Origin: Robiginitalea biformata HTCC2501
GTDB lineage: Bacteria > Bacteroidota > Bacteroidia > Flavobacteriales > Flavobacteriaceae
Length of the DNA: 64,000 bases
Direction: 5' to 3'
Assembly (NCBI RefSeq): GCF_000024125.1
Contig: NC_013222.1
Span: forward strand, 2,738,501-2,802,500
Made by a program: the position numbers and the translations under genes. The notes under the pieces were generated by a model. The model was not told the DNA's origin. It ran no database searches and saw only the letters and a program-made list of their open reading frames with translations. How positions within the stretch are numbered: position 1 is the stretch's first letter; each line of letters opens with the position of its first letter. Shown here one piece after another: positions 1 through 9,715 of the stretch.

Positions 1-119
1 TCGGCGGGCAGTGGGAGATTGCCTCCTCGCCGGGGTCCGGAACGGAAATACGAATCACCATCCCCCGGGGAAGGTCGCTGCAAAGCCCGTCGAATGAAGT
101 CCTTGAGGGAATGCTATAA
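1..119 (+). CDS. Sensor histidine kinase, C-terminal end only (partial)
   Basis: The frame that starts at base 3 and stops at TAA 117-119 encodes GGQWEIASSPGSGTEIRITI followed by P and a short tail. This is the G2-box end of a HATPase_c domain, whose usual form is G-G-x-x-x-I-x-S-x-P-G-x-G-T. The rest of the gene lies left of the window. It ends 46 bases before a response regulator on the same strand, so the two are probably one operon and a cognate pair. The domain call is firm despite the short piece; the signal sensed cannot be known from it. Confidence 0.8.
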   Translation, partial: GGQWEIASSPGSGTEIRITIPRGRSLQSPSNEVLEGML

Positions 120-165
120 GGGAACGCTATAAAAAAGTAAGGCGCAAGAATTTGAAATCGAAACC

Positions 166-834
166 ATGAATATCATCCGCATTCTGGCTGTAGACGACCA
201 CGAAATGACCACCCTGGGATATAAATTCATCCTGGAGGACAGCGAATTTGAAGGATTTAAAGTGCATGTGGATACCTCCAAAACTTTTGAAGAGGCCTCG
301 GAAAAAATCCGGCAGTCCGTCAACCGGCTCCCCTACCACATCATCCTGCTGGATATCCAGCTTTCCAGCAACATCGAACACAAGGAAAAGACCGGCGAAG
401 ACCTCGGGGTGCTGGCCCGGGAAGTGAGCCCGGAGTCCAAAGTGGTTTTCATGTCCTCCTTTAGCGACAACTACCGGATCAACAGTATCATGCAATCGGT
501 AGACCCGGAAGGGTACATGGTGAAATCCGAAATCGACGAAGCCTCCCTCCAGGCCATGGTGAAAACCGTTACGTCCAACCCGCCCTACTACACCCAAAAA
601 GCCCTGGCCGCCATCCGCAAGAAAATGGCCAACCGCATCAACCTGGACGAAAACGACAAAAAAATCCTCTACCACCTCTCAATCGGGACCAAGACTAAAG
701 ATATGGTCAACCATATCTCCCTCTCCCTCCCTACCATTGAAAACCGAAAACGCCATATCAAAGCGCTTTTTGGCATTGAAAAACAAAACGACCAGGCGCT
801 GATTTCCGAGGCGCGGGATCGGGGCTTTATCTGA
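166..834 (+). CDS. Two-component response regulator, receiver plus LuxR-like HTH output
   Basis: A 222-aa protein. The receiver domain spans about residues 3-130, with the acidic pair D10/D11, likely phospho-acceptor D63 in HIILLDIQ, a conserved Ser near 98-100 and K120 in YMVKSE. Residues about 165-222 look like a NarL/LuxR-type helix-turn-helix (DMVNHISLSLPTIENRKRHI). It is probably phosphorylated by the kinase whose C-terminus ends at 119 and then binds DNA. The target is unknown; a perfect inverted repeat 50 bases downstream (884-912) is a possible site. The domain call is secure, the regulon is not. Confidence 0.88.
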   Translation: MNIIRILAVDDHEMTTLGYKFILEDSEFEGFKVHVDTSKTFEEASEKIRQSVNRLPYHIILLDIQLSSNIEHKEKTGEDLGVLAREVSPESKVVFMSSFSDNYRINSIMQSVDPEGYMVKSEIDEASLQAMVKTVTSNPPYYTQKALAAIRKKMANRINLDENDKKILYHLSIGTKTKDMVNHISLSLPTIENRKRHIKALFGIEKQNDQALISEARDRGFI

Positions 835-883
835 TGCCCTGTTTTACGGGGTGTCAAACCCCCTTGCATTTCAACGACTTATA

Positions 884-912
884 TAAAAACCATCGATATA
901 TTATGGTTTTTA
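884..912. repeat. Perfect 10-bp inverted repeat, possible operator or hairpin
   Basis: TAAAAACCAT at 884-893 and its exact reverse complement ATGGTTTTTA at 903-912 are separated by 9 bases. It lies between the response regulator stop (834) and the next gene. There is no GC-rich stem or clean T-run, so it is a poor intrinsic terminator. A binding site for a dimeric regulator is the better guess, but unproven. Confidence 0.45.
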
Positions 913-938
913 CATAATCCATTCTGCCGTCATCCACG

Positions 939-946
939 TACTTTTG
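939..946 (+). promoter_or_regulatory. Bacteroidota -7 box TACTTTTG
   Basis: TACTTTTG fits the Bacteroidota -7 consensus TAnnTTTG and lies 14 bases before the TTG at 961 and 35 bases before the ATG at 982. No convincing -33 TTG/TTTG element is seen at the usual distance. It would drive the unknown gene that follows. Confidence 0.45.
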
Positions 947-981
947 TCACAGGACACTGCTTGGATTTTATTGACGGCGAG

Positions 982-1629
982 ATGCAGACGAATTTTCCTT
1001 ATGATTTATCCCTAAAAATGGATTCCAACCCCTCCCTGCCCGGGTTGGATGATTTCTTAAGATCCCTTGAGCGCATATTTTTTGCAGAATCCGAAGTAAA
1101 ACTCGTATCGGGGAAAACCGGAGAAAATCAACTGATCCTGAACCTTCGCTGCCGCCTGAGCTTGCTGGATGTTCTCTACCATTTCCGAAAAGGCAATTGG
1201 GGCCATTGCGGAAACCCCGAATGCTGCAGTGCGGAAAACGACCATCTGAAGGTGCAGTTGGAAAATCTGCAAAACCGGAACACCCAACCGGTGGATATCG
1301 AAGAAGTCAACCTGGAACTGGAAGATGTCCTGATCGTGGTGCGGAGTACGGGCCCCGGAAGTATCGCCGGGGAAATCATCAGGCTTTTTGAGGCGCTTGG
1401 AGAGCACTATGTTCACTATACCAAGGGGCTGCAAGCGATTCCCTATGAGATTTACATCCCCGTAAAGGAATCGGTTTCCTTTGCATCCCAACCCCCCTCA
1501 CACCACTCTGCCGATGCGTTCTACAATTATTGGGCGGTGTATTATGAAGATTCGGTAGATGCCAGGATCTACAGCCTGAGACAACGTCAAATCCTGGCGG
1601 AAGACCTGTTTTACAGCGATTCGGAATAG
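982..1629 (+). CDS. Conserved-looking protein of unknown function with a Cys cluster
   Basis: The ATG at 982 gives 215 aa; an in-frame TTG at 961 would add seven residues. I do not recognise the family. There is no signal peptide or membrane segment. A central HCGNPECC cluster (three Cys, one His) is followed by a short stretch that may form a coiled coil (ENDHLKVQLENLQ), then by an alternating hydrophobic region and an acidic, aromatic C-terminus. The Cys/His group could bind a metal. It follows a response regulator and an inverted repeat and may be a target gene, which is inference only. It converges on glyA. Confidence 0.6.
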   Translation: MQTNFPYDLSLKMDSNPSLPGLDDFLRSLERIFFAESEVKLVSGKTGENQLILNLRCRLSLLDVLYHFRKGNWGHCGNPECCSAENDHLKVQLENLQNRNTQPVDIEEVNLELEDVLIVVRSTGPGSIAGEIIRLFEALGEHYVHYTKGLQAIPYEIYIPVKESVSFASQPPSHHSADAFYNYWAVYYEDSVDARIYSLRQRQILAEDLFYSDSE

Positions 1630-1687
1630 CATTTCTGCAATCCGGGATAATCTGCGCGCACCCTATGAGGGACCAGAATAGAGCTGG

Positions 1688-2962
1688 CTACCCGGCAAAA
1701 AGTGGCCGGCTTCCCATCATCTCATTGACTTCCTTTTTGACGGCTTGAGCCGTTTCAGTGGATTCCGGATCGGACAACACCCGGTCGATGAACGATACAA
1801 CGGCCTCCATGTCCGATTCTACCAGGCCGCGGGTGGTGATGGCGGCGGTTCCGAAACGGATCCCCGAGGTAACAAAAGGCGACTGGTCGTCAAAAGGCAC
1901 CATGTTTTTGTTGGCTGTGATATCCGCGGTCACCAGCAGGTTCTCCGCATCCTTCCCGGTAATTCCTTTATTCCGCAGGTCGATGAGCATCATGTGGTTA
2001 TCCGTACCCCCGGAGATCAGGTGGTAGTCGCGGGAGACGAAAGCTTTGGCCATGGCATCTGCATTCTTTTGCACCTGGATGGCATAGTGGAGGAAGCCGT
2101 CCGAAAGGGCCTCGCCGTAAGCTACGGCCTTGGCGGCGATTATATGCTCCAGCGGCCCGCCCTGGTTCCCCGGGAATACCGCCAGGTCGATCAGCGAGGA
2201 CATGGAGCGCAGTTTCCCGCTTTTGAACCGGATGTCAAACGGGTTTTCGAAATCTTCACCCATCAGGATCATCCCGCCCCGCGGGCCGCGGAGTGTTTTA
2301 TGGGTGGTGGTGGTCACAAAATGGCAATGCGGGATGGGGTCGCTCAGCAGGCCTTTGGCAATCAGGCCCGCAGGATGCGCAATATCCGCCAGCAGGAATG
2401 CCCCTACCTGGTCTGCTATCTCGCGGAATTTCGCAAAGTCCATATCCCGGGAGTAGGCCGAGGCGCCCGCAATGATCATGCGCGGCTTCTCCTTCTCGGC
2501 GACCTCGAGGATCTTGTCGTAATCCAGGCGGCCCGTCTCCCTGTCCACCCCGTAAAATACCGGTCGGTAAAGTTTTCCGGAAAAATTCACCGGCGAGCCG
2601 TGGGTAAGGTGGCCCCCATGGGAAAGGTCGAAGCCGAGGATTGTATCCCCGGGTTTCAAACAGGCCTGGTAAACCGCGGCATTCGCCTGGGACCCCGAAT
2701 GGGGTTGAACATTCGCATAAACCGCCCCAAAGAGTTCTTTGGCACGGTCGATGGCGAGTTGCTCTACCTGGTCCACCACCTCGCATCCGCCGTAATAGCG
2801 TTTCCCCGGGTAACCTTCAGCGTATTTATTAGTAAGGACCGACCCGGCCGCCTCCATCACCTGTGAGCTGGCAAAATTCTCGGAGGCGATGAGTTCCAAC
2901 CCGTTGATTTGTCGTTGCTTCTCGGCCTGGATCAGGTCGAATATTTCTTGGTCTCGTTGCAT
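1688..2962 (-). CDS. glyA: Serine hydroxymethyltransferase
   Basis: PLP enzyme that interconverts serine plus tetrahydrofolate with glycine plus 5,10-methylene-THF, the main source of one-carbon units in the cytosol. The ATG at 2962 gives 424 aa, the usual family length; the longer frame to 3040 only adds a low-complexity leader. Visible motifs are the N-terminal [10 protein letters not shown], the [13 protein letters not shown] substrate region, and the PLP-binding lysine at about residue 222 in [14 protein letters not shown]. It is divergent from fahA and convergent with the unknown gene at 982-1629. Confidence 0.97.
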   Translation of the reverse strand: MQRDQEIFDLIQAEKQRQINGLELIASENFASSQVMEAAGSVLTNKYAEGYPGKRYYGGCEVVDQVEQLAIDRAKELFGAVYANVQPHSGSQANAAVYQACLKPGDTILGFDLSHGGHLTHGSPVNFSGKLYRPVFYGVDRETGRLDYDKILEVAEKEKPRMIIAGASAYSRDMDFAKFREIADQVGAFLLADIAHPAGLIAKGLLSDPIPHCHFVTTTTHKTLRGPRGGMILMGEDFENPFDIRFKSGKLRSMSSLIDLAVFPGNQGGPLEHIIAAKAVAYGEALSDGFLHYAIQVQKNADAMAKAFVSRDYHLISGGTDNHMMLIDLRNKGITGKDAENLLVTADITANKNMVPFDDQSPFVTSGIRFGTAAITTRGLVESDMEAVVSFIDRVLSDPESTETAQAVKKEVNEMMGSRPLFAG

Positions 2963-3105
2963 TTCAGCAGTTTTGGTTAACGATTGAGCCGGCTTTTTCC
3001 GTTCTGCGCTACCCCCCGTAATTACAGGCGATACGGCCATGGCTGGCAGGTTTGATTCCGCTCGGTAAAAGTACGAAAGGACAGCAGTTAAACCAGATAA
3101 AATGA

Positions 3106-3113
3106 TATATTTG
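3106..3113 (+). promoter_or_regulatory. -7 box TATATTTG upstream of fahA
   Basis: TATATTTG matches TAnnTTTG and lies 37 bases before the fahA ATG in the glyA-fahA divergent region. I see no good -33 element, so this is a candidate only. Confidence 0.4.
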
Positions 3114-3150
3114 ATCAGGAACTTATCAAATAAAAAATTAACAATATCCT

Positions 3151-4434
3151 ATGTCCATTAAAGCCAATGACCCGAGCCGACAGTCCTGGCTCAACGTACC
3201 TGAAGATTCCGATTTTCCCATCCAGAACATCCCCTTCGGGGTTTTTCTGACCCGGGACGATGTGATCACGATTGGAACCCGGATCGGGGATACGGCCATC
3301 GACCTGGGTGCCATGCACCAGCTCGGGTATTTCCGGGATATTCCCCTGACGGACGATATTTTCCTGCAGGATAGCCTGAATGATTTTATTTCGGACGGCA
3401 AAAAAACCTGGCGCCTGGTGCGGAACCGGATTGCCGAGGTATTTGATAAAAATAACCCGGAGCTGCAAGAACACGAAGCGCATCGCAAAACCGTGTTGTT
3501 CGACATGGATGAAATTGAGATGCAATTGCCCGTGCAGATTGGCGATTACACGGATTTCTATTCGAGCAAGGAACACGCCACAAATGTGGGCAGCATGTTC
3601 CGGGATCCGGATAATGCCCTGTTGCCGAACTGGCTGCACATCCCGGTGGGGTACCACGGCAGGAGTTCCACAATCGTACCCAGCGGGACGCCCGTGCGAC
3701 GCCCCAATGGACAAACCCTGCCCAAGGATTCGACACAACCCGTATTCGGACCTTCCAAACGGGTGGATTTTGAGCTGGAAATGGCATTTATCACCACGGA
3801 TGCCAACAAGATGGGCGAGCCTATCCCCGTGGCGGAAGCAGAGGACTATATCTTTGGCCTGGTCCTTTTTAACGACTGGAGCGCCCGGGACATCCAGAAA
3901 TGGGAATACGTCCCGCTCGGCCCCTTCCTCGCAAAGAATTTTGCCTCGTCCATATCCCCCTGGATCGTTACCCTGGATGCCCTGGAGCCGTTCCGCACCG
4001 AGAGCCCGGCCCAGGATCCCGAACCCCTCCCCTACCTGCGCCAGACGGGGAAAAACAGTTTTGACATTTCCCTGGAAGTAGACCTGATCCCGGAAGGCGG
4101 CGCGCCGGCCACCATTTGCAAATCCAATTTTAAATACATGTACTGGACGATGGCCCAGCAACTCGCCCACCATACCGTGAACGGCTGCAAGGTGAACAGC
4201 GGGGATATGATGGGAAGCGGCACAATTTCAGGCCCCACCCCGGATTCCTACGGATCCATGCTGGAGCTTTCGTGGGCCGGCAGCAAGCCGTTATCCCTCC
4301 CGGGCGGAGCCACGCGGGTATTCCTTGAGGATGGGGACACCGTGGTAATGCGCGGACATTGCAAATCGGAAGGCCTGCGTATCGGCTTCGGGGAAGTTCG
4401 CACAAAACTCTTGCCTGCCCCGGCATCCAATTAA
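3151..4434 (+). CDS. fahA: Fumarylacetoacetase
   Basis: Cytosolic hydrolase for the last step of tyrosine/homogentisate breakdown: fumarylacetoacetate to fumarate plus acetoacetate. The 427-aa length matches the family. The N-terminal SH3-like domain is followed by the FAH fold, with GYHGRSSTIVPSGTPVRRP, the acidic metal-site segment RVDFELEMAFI, FNDWSARDIQKWEYVPLGPF, and the C-terminal VNSGDMMGSGTISGP. It appears as a single gene, without other homogentisate-pathway genes in the window. No alternative function seems likely. Confidence 0.95.
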   Translation: MSIKANDPSRQSWLNVPEDSDFPIQNIPFGVFLTRDDVITIGTRIGDTAIDLGAMHQLGYFRDIPLTDDIFLQDSLNDFISDGKKTWRLVRNRIAEVFDKNNPELQEHEAHRKTVLFDMDEIEMQLPVQIGDYTDFYSSKEHATNVGSMFRDPDNALLPNWLHIPVGYHGRSSTIVPSGTPVRRPNGQTLPKDSTQPVFGPSKRVDFELEMAFITTDANKMGEPIPVAEAEDYIFGLVLFNDWSARDIQKWEYVPLGPFLAKNFASSISPWIVTLDALEPFRTESPAQDPEPLPYLRQTGKNSFDISLEVDLIPEGGAPATICKSNFKYMYWTMAQQLAHHTVNGCKVNSGDMMGSGTISGPTPDSYGSMLELSWAGSKPLSLPGGATRVFLEDGDTVVMRGHCKSEGLRIGFGEVRTKLLPAPASN

Positions 4435-4550
4435 CTGCAGCACAGTCTTTTGATCCCATTTATACGAAGTTTCATCGATTTTCGTTCTATTTAGGGTTGA
4501 TTTTGGCACAAACCTTGAAAACCATTTGCCAAACCCCTAAACAGACCATC

Positions 4551-5741
4551 ATGAAAAAAGCACTACTCTGCGGACTCGTCCTGGTTCTGGCCGCTGCCTG
4601 TGGCGGCGTCAGGAAAACCCAGGAAGCCGTGAACACCGGAAATTACCAGCAAGCCATCCACCGGGCCATCGACAACCTGGCGGACAACAAGACCAAAAAG
4701 GGCAACCAGGCCTATGTGCTGTTGCTGGAAGAAGCTTATGCAAAGTATACCGAGCGGGAATTGCAGGAGATTGCCTTCCTGAAACAGGACGGGAATCCGG
4801 CCAACCTGGAAACGATTTATGAGAAATACAACCACCTGAAGGAGGTCCAGAACCGGATCCGGCCGCTCTTACCCCTCCCCATCTTTGAGGAGAACCGGGA
4901 TGCGAGGTTTCGATTTGAAAATTACGACCGGGAAATCCTGGCCACCAAAGACGACCTTTCGGAATACTTGTATACGAATGCCTCCCAGCTGCTGGCCGGG
5001 GCGCAGACCAAGTACGACTACCGGCAGGCCTATGACGATTTCAGGTACCTGGAGGAGATCAACCCGGGGTACGGGGATACGCGTGACCTGATGGAACAGG
5101 CCCGGATCAAAGGACTGGACTATGTCAAGGTTACGATGATCAACGATACCCAGCAAATCGTGCCGGCCCGCCTGGAGGAGGAATTGCTGAATTTCAACAC
5201 CTACGGCCTGGACGACCTCTGGACCACCTACCACACCAACCCCGTGGATGAGGTGGAATACGACTACGAAATGCAGGTTGCCTTCCGGGATATCGTTATT
5301 TCCCCGGAGCGCGTCAACGAAAAGCAATTTATCCAGGAACGCCAGATCCCGGACGGCAAACAATTCCTCCTGGACGAGGAAGGCAATGTGGTCAAGGACA
5401 GCCTGGGCAATAAGATTGAAGTAGACCGCTTCCGTTCCGTGCGATGCAACTTTTACCAGTTCACGCAGCAGAAAACTGCCCACGTAAACGGGAATGTGAA
5501 TTTTATCGACCTGCACACCCGCCAGTCACTCAATTCCTATCCCCTGGCCAGCCAGTTTGTATTTGAACATGTCTACGCCAATTACGACGGGGACAGGCGG
5601 GCATTGGACAACGATTTGGTAGCCCTGCTGGACCTCGCCGCCGTGCCGTTCCCTTCGGATGAGCAGATGGTTTACGATGCAGGGGAGGATTTAAAGGCCC
5701 GGTTGAAAAACATCCTCCAACGACAGAAATTCAATCGCTAG
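4551..5741 (+). CDS. Lipoprotein with TPR-like N-terminal part, unknown function
   Basis: The start ATG at 4551 is chosen because it opens a type II signal peptide, MKKALLCGLVLVLAAACGG, with lipobox Cys17; the frame extends upstream without sense. The mature 396-aa precursor has a helical, TPR-like region (NTGNYQQAIHRAIDNL) and then a mixed region rich in Asp, Tyr and Glu. It is probably anchored to an envelope membrane facing the periplasm. The family is not recognised by name. An intrinsic terminator follows at 5791-5817. Confidence 0.75.
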   Translation: MKKALLCGLVLVLAAACGGVRKTQEAVNTGNYQQAIHRAIDNLADNKTKKGNQAYVLLLEEAYAKYTERELQEIAFLKQDGNPANLETIYEKYNHLKEVQNRIRPLLPLPIFEENRDARFRFENYDREILATKDDLSEYLYTNASQLLAGAQTKYDYRQAYDDFRYLEEINPGYGDTRDLMEQARIKGLDYVKVTMINDTQQIVPARLEEELLNFNTYGLDDLWTTYHTNPVDEVEYDYEMQVAFRDIVISPERVNEKQFIQERQIPDGKQFLLDEEGNVVKDSLGNKIEVDRFRSVRCNFYQFTQQKTAHVNGNVNFIDLHTRQSLNSYPLASQFVFEHVYANYDGDRRALDNDLVALLDLAAVPFPSDEQMVYDAGEDLKARLKNILQRQKFNR

Positions 5742-5790
5742 GGATTGCGTTTCCCTGGTATGGAATTGCCAGGCAATACCCATTATTTGA

Positions 5791-5817
5791 AGCCCCGGTC
5801 TCAGGCCGGGGTTTTTT
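5791..5817 (+). terminator. Rho-independent terminator after the lipoprotein gene
   Basis: GCCCCGG pairs with CCGGGGT around a loop of about 7 bases and is followed by TTTTTT. It lies 50 bases beyond the stop at 5741. The opposite strand has no U-run, so it acts on the plus strand. Confidence 0.8.
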
Positions 5818-5853
5818 ATTGCCGTACATTCAGGATTAAACGGATACGGGCTT

Positions 5854-6258
5854 TCAGCCAACCGGGAATTCCTCAGGGTCCAGGCTCTCGATAGCACCGT
5901 GGGAAGCGTGAGCCACCAGTTCCCCGTCGCGGATAACCAGCACCTGGGGGGATTGGTGGGTGCAACCGAACCGTCCTGCCACCAAATCCGAAAGGGGCCG
6001 GTTCCGCTTTACGTCGATCAGGAAAAACTCTGCCGCCCCAGCCGGCCACAGGCCCTGGAAGCGCCCGAGCATGATCCGGCTGATCCCGCAGGAATTGGAA
6101 TGCTTGAACACCACCTGCAGCCCGCCTTCCGCAACAGCGTTAAAAAGGGCCTCCCCTTCCGGGTCTTCCAGGTTGTTCCAGGGAAACCCTCCCCGGGATT
6201 CCCCTTCCGTGTTGTCCCCCGACCCAAATAGGTTTCCAAACATATTTGCAATTCCCAT
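5854..6258 (-). CDS. ytxJ: YtxJ-type bacillithiol-system monothiol protein
   Basis: A thioredoxin-like protein of 134 aa from the ATG at 6258 (an in-frame ATG at 6243 is also possible; the longer frame to 6366 runs into the clpB leader). The active-site motif is FKHSNSCGISRIM with a single Cys57, matching the YtxJ family, which is linked to bacillithiol and protein de-bacillithiolation. The C-terminal region (SPQVLVIRDGELVAHASHGAI) fits the end of a thioredoxin fold. It diverges from clpB, so both may respond to stress, but no shared operator is visible. Its exact redox role is inferred from the family. Confidence 0.85.
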   Translation of the reverse strand: MGIANMFGNLFGSGDNTEGESRGGFPWNNLEDPEGEALFNAVAEGGLQVVFKHSNSCGISRIMLGRFQGLWPAGAAEFFLIDVKRNRPLSDLVAGRFGCTHQSPQVLVIRDGELVAHASHGAIESLDPEEFPVG

Positions 6259-6368
6259 ATATCCTGTCTTATTGTCTTGAATTATTCGTTTTTGGCTGTC
6301 AAAATGGCGGTGAAGCCCCCTTGGTAGGATTCTTGACATCCAAGGGCATAAACGTAAGCATAACAAGG

Positions 6369-8969
6369 ATGAACATAAATAATTTTACCATAAAATCCCA
6401 GGAGGCCATCCAGCAGGCGCAGCAGCTCGCCCAGGAGATGGGCCACCAGCAGGTGGAAAACGAACACCTGTACAAGGCCATCGCCACCGTGGATGAAAAC
6501 GTCCTCCCTTTCCTGCTTAAAAAACTGCGGGTCAACGATGTGCTCGTGGGGCAGATCGTCGACAAGGAACTGGAATCCTTCCCAAAGGTTTCCGGAGCGG
6601 ACCTGATGTTTTCGGCAGAAGCCGGGCGTACGCTGAATGAAGCAAACTCCATCGCCCGGAAGGATAAAGACGAATACGTATCCGTAGAGCACCTGATCCA
6701 GGCCATCCTCCGGTCGAAGTCGAAGGTGGCCCGTATCCTGAAGGATCAGGGCGTGAACGAGAGAGACCTGGGCAGTGCCATCGCAGAACTCCGCAAGGGC
6801 GGGCGGGTTACCTCCCAGAGTGCCGAGGACACCTATAATTCCCTGGACAAATATGCGCGAAACCTGAACCAGCTGGCCGATGCCGGCAAGTTGGACCCGG
6901 TTATCGGCAGGGATGAGGAAATCCGCCGGATCTTGCAGATCCTCTCGCGGCGAACCAAGAACAACCCGATGCTCGTCGGGGAACCCGGAACGGGCAAAAC
7001 GGCTATTGCCGAAGGCCTGGCCCACCGCATCGTCCAGGGCGACGTGCCGGAAAACCTGAAAGACAAGGTCATTTACTCCCTGGATATGGGGGCCCTGATT
7101 GCCGGGGCCAAATACAAGGGCGAATTTGAAGAGCGCCTGAAATCCGTAATCAAGGAAGTCACGACTTCGGACGGGAATATCGTGTTATTTATAGACGAGA
7201 TCCACACCCTGGTAGGGGCCGGGGGCGGGCAGGGCGCCATGGATGCCGCCAACATCCTCAAACCCGCGCTTGCGCGGGGGGAATTGCGGGCCATCGGCGC
7301 CACCACCCTGGATGAATACCAGAAATACTTTGAAAAGGACAAGGCGCTCGAGCGGCGCTTCCAGAAAGTCACCGTCGAGGAGCCCGATACGGAGGCTGCC
7401 ATCTCGATTCTCCGTGGGCTGAAGGAAAAATACGAAACCCACCACAAGGTCCGGGTCCGGGATGAAGCGGTCATCGCGGCGGTGGAGCTTTCCGAGCGGT
7501 ATATCACGAATCGCTTTTTGCCGGACAAGGCCATCGACCTGATGGACGAGGCGGCGTCCAAGTTGCGGATGGAGATCAACTCGAAGCCGGAGGAACTCGA
7601 TGCGCTGGATCGGAAAATCATGCAGCTCGAAATTGAAATCGAGGCGATCAAACGGGAAAACGACCCGGATAAACTCAAAGCGCTGAATGCGGAGCTGGCA
7701 AACTTCAAGGAGGAGCGCAATGAGATCTTTGCCAAATGGGAAAGCGAACGCGAAGTGGTGGACGGGATCCAGAAGACCAAACAGTCAATCGAGGAATACA
7801 AGCTGGAAGCCGAACGGGCTGAACGCAATGGCGATTATGGCCGCGTGGCCGAATTGCGGTACGGAAAAATCAAGGATGCACAGGCCCAGCTGGAAAAGTT
7901 GCAGGAGGAACTCGCCAGCCAGCAGGAGGCCGGGACGCTGATCAAGGAAGAGGTCACCCGGGAGGATATCGCCGAGGTGGTGGCTAAATGGACAGGGATC
8001 CCGGTAAACAAGATGCTTCAGAGCGAACGGGAAAAGCTCCTGCAGCTCGAGGAGGTCCTCCATAAGCGGGTCGTCGGGCAGGATGAGGCTATCGAAGCGG
8101 TATCCGATGCGATCCGGCGAAGCCGTGCCGGCCTGCAGGACGCCAAACGGCCCATCGGCTCCTTCCTGTTCCTCGGAACGACCGGGGTGGGGAAAACCGA
8201 ACTGGCCAAGACACTGGCCGCCTACCTCTTTGACGACGAAAACGCAATGACGCGAATCGATATGTCCGAATACCAGGAACGCCATGCGGTAAGCCGCCTG
8301 GTGGGGGCTCCTCCGGGCTATGTAGGATATGACGAAGGGGGACAACTCACCGAGGCCGTCCGCAGAAGGCCCTATTCGGTGGTCCTGCTGGACGAAATCG
8401 AAAAGGCCCACCCGGATACATTCAATGTCCTTTTGCAGGTTCTCGACGAAGGCCGGCTAACCGACAACAAGGGTCGCGTGGCGGATTTCAGGAACACGAT
8501 CATCATCATGACCAGCAACATGGGCAGCCATATTATCCAGGAAACCTTTGAGGACAACCCGGATATTTACAGTGCTACGGAAGCCGCCCGGGTAGAAGTC
8601 CTGGGCCTGCTGAAGAAATCCATCCGCCCGGAATTCCTCAATCGGATCGATGACATCATCATGTTTACCCCGCTGAGCCGGGAGGATATCCGGCAGGTGG
8701 TGCGCTTGCAGCTGGACCATGTACGCAGCATGCTGGCCGCCCAGCACATCGAGATCGACGCCACGGAAGAAGCCGTAGAGTACCTGGCAGACAAGGGGTT
8801 TGACCCGCAATACGGGGCGCGCCCCATCAAGCGGGTGATCCAGAAGGAAGTACTCAACAAACTTTCCAAAGAATTGCTCAGGGGCAGCATTCGCACCGAT
8901 GGCGTGGTGCTGATCGACAGCTTTGAGAACGAGCTGGTTTTCCGCAACCAGGATGAGTTGGTGGAATAA
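6369..8969 (+). CDS. clpB: ATP-dependent disaggregase ClpB (Hsp100)
   Basis: Cytosolic AAA+ ring that rescues aggregated proteins together with DnaK. The ATG at 6369 gives 866 aa, the normal length; the 41 codons upstream are not ClpB-like. Order: N-domain (1-150), AAA-1 with Walker A GEPGTGKT at 204-211 and Walker [15 protein letters not shown], the long coiled-coil middle domain that distinguishes ClpB from ClpA/C (about 410-530), and AAA-2 with Walker A GTTGVGKT at 603-610. A strong terminator follows. No classic heat-shock promoter or CIRCE element could be recognised upstream. Confidence 0.97.
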   Translation: MNINNFTIKSQEAIQQAQQLAQEMGHQQVENEHLYKAIATVDENVLPFLLKKLRVNDVLVGQIVDKELESFPKVSGADLMFSAEAGRTLNEANSIARKDKDEYVSVEHLIQAILRSKSKVARILKDQGVNERDLGSAIAELRKGGRVTSQSAEDTYNSLDKYARNLNQLADAGKLDPVIGRDEEIRRILQILSRRTKNNPMLVGEPGTGKTAIAEGLAHRIVQGDVPENLKDKVIYSLDMGALIAGAKYKGEFEERLKSVIKEVTTSDGNIVLFIDEIHTLVGAGGGQGAMDAANILKPALARGELRAIGATTLDEYQKYFEKDKALERRFQKVTVEEPDTEAAISILRGLKEKYETHHKVRVRDEAVIAAVELSERYITNRFLPDKAIDLMDEAASKLRMEINSKPEELDALDRKIMQLEIEIEAIKRENDPDKLKALNAELANFKEERNEIFAKWESEREVVDGIQKTKQSIEEYKLEAERAERNGDYGRVAELRYGKIKDAQAQLEKLQEELASQQEAGTLIKEEVTREDIAEVVAKWTGIPVNKMLQSEREKLLQLEEVLHKRVVGQDEAIEAVSDAIRRSRAGLQDAKRPIGSFLFLGTTGVGKTELAKTLAAYLFDDENAMTRIDMSEYQERHAVSRLVGAPPGYVGYDEGGQLTEAVRRRPYSVVLLDEIEKAHPDTFNVLLQVLDEGRLTDNKGRVADFRNTIIIMTSNMGSHIIQETFEDNPDIYSATEAARVEVLGLLKKSIRPEFLNRIDDIIMFTPLSREDIRQVVRLQLDHVRSMLAAQHIEIDATEEAVEYLADKGFDPQYGARPIKRVIQKEVLNKLSKELLRGSIRTDGVVLIDSFENELVFRNQDELVE

Positions 8970-9011
8970 CCGGTAATGCTTTAAAACCCGCCGATTACAG
9001 CGGGGTAAATG

Positions 9012-9043
9012 CCCCCGGCCAGCTGGCCGGGGGTTTTATTTTT
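9012..9043 (+). terminator. Rho-independent terminator of clpB
   Basis: A 22-bp perfect palindrome at 9012-9033 (CCCCCGGCCAG and its complement) is followed by TTTTATTTTT. It lies 43 bases past the clpB stop. Its T-run overlaps a -7-like box for the next gene. Confidence 0.85.
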
Positions 9044-9067
9044 GGCTACTATTATACCATACCGTAT
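9037..9067 (+). promoter_or_regulatory. Candidate promoter and operator of the TetR gene
   Basis: TATTTTTG at 9037-9044 fits TAnnTTTG, although it is built from the T-run of the clpB terminator. Between it and the TetR start are ATACCGTAT (9059-9067), a short palindrome, and CTAAT/ATTAG arms six bases apart just after it. TetR proteins often repress themselves at such palindromes. Low certainty. Confidence 0.3.
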
Positions 9068-9101
9068 CTAATTTTTATATTAGCAGGAAATAACCACCTA
9101 C

Positions 9102-9698
9102 ATGACTACCAAAGCCGAACGGACCACAGCCTACATTATTGAAACCGTGGCCCCTATTTTCAATCGGCAGGGATATGTGGGAACGAGTATGAGCGACCTC
9201 ACGGAGGCAACCGGCCTCACCAAAGGGGCGCTTTACGGGAATTTCGAAAACAAGGACGCGCTGGCCCTGGCGGCCTTTGAATACAATAGCACCCTGTTGC
9301 TGCATGCCCTGGAGAAGCAATTAAGCGGTCCGGGCACCGCCATGGAGCGCCTGGCAAACCTCACAGAGTTTTATAAGAATTACGATACGTTTACGCGGGA
9401 TATGGGAGGATGCCCCATCCTGAATGTGGGGGTGGATGCGCAGTATAACCACCGCACCCTGGCCGCTGCGGCCCGCGAAACAGCCCGGACGATTGAAGGG
9501 AAAATCGCCGTGGTCCTTGAAGACGGTATCCGGGAGGGCGAACTGCGCCTGCCGGTTCCCCCGCTGCTCTTTGCCAAACAACTCTTCACAATGATCCTCG
9601 GGGCCGTCACAATGGCCACGATCAGCAACGACCGGAAATACCTCCACAATACGATTGCCTACCTGGAAATCCTGATCAAAAAAGAACTCGGCAAATAA
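9102..9698 (+). CDS. TetR/AcrR family transcriptional regulator
   Basis: A 198-aa cytosolic DNA-binding protein. Residues about 10-60 form the TetR HTH: GYVGTSMSDLTEATGLTKGA then LYGNFENKDAL, the typical recognition-helix and YxxFxxKDxL signature. The C-terminal part is a ligand/dimer domain with a GGCPILNVGVDAQYNH segment, common in TetR proteins of the TetR_C_11 or AcrR-like type. The ligand and targets are unknown. It converges on the PorP/SprF-like gene, with 17 bases between stops, so no adjacent efflux gene reveals its target. Confidence 0.9.
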   Translation: MTTKAERTTAYIIETVAPIFNRQGYVGTSMSDLTEATGLTKGALYGNFENKDALALAAFEYNSTLLLHALEKQLSGPGTAMERLANLTEFYKNYDTFTRDMGGCPILNVGVDAQYNHRTLAAAARETARTIEGKIAVVLEDGIREGELRLPVPPLLFAKQLFTMILGAVTMATISNDRKYLHNTIAYLEILIKKELGK

Positions 9699-9715
9699 TC
9701 TGCTGGCAACGGCTG

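Noticed and set aside
1745..2866. 373-codon frame opposite glyA
   Set aside because: It is antisense to an unmistakable glyA and its product has no recognisable family features.
5900..6300. Glutaredoxin instead of YtxJ
   Set aside because: The single-Cys KHSNSCGIS motif lacks the glutaredoxin CPYC pair and fits the YtxJ family.
6331..6368. Sigma-70-like TTGACA promoter for clpB
   Set aside because: TTGACA occurs, but Bacteroidota RNA polymerase uses -33 TTG / -7 TAnnTTTG and no matching -10 is spaced correctly.
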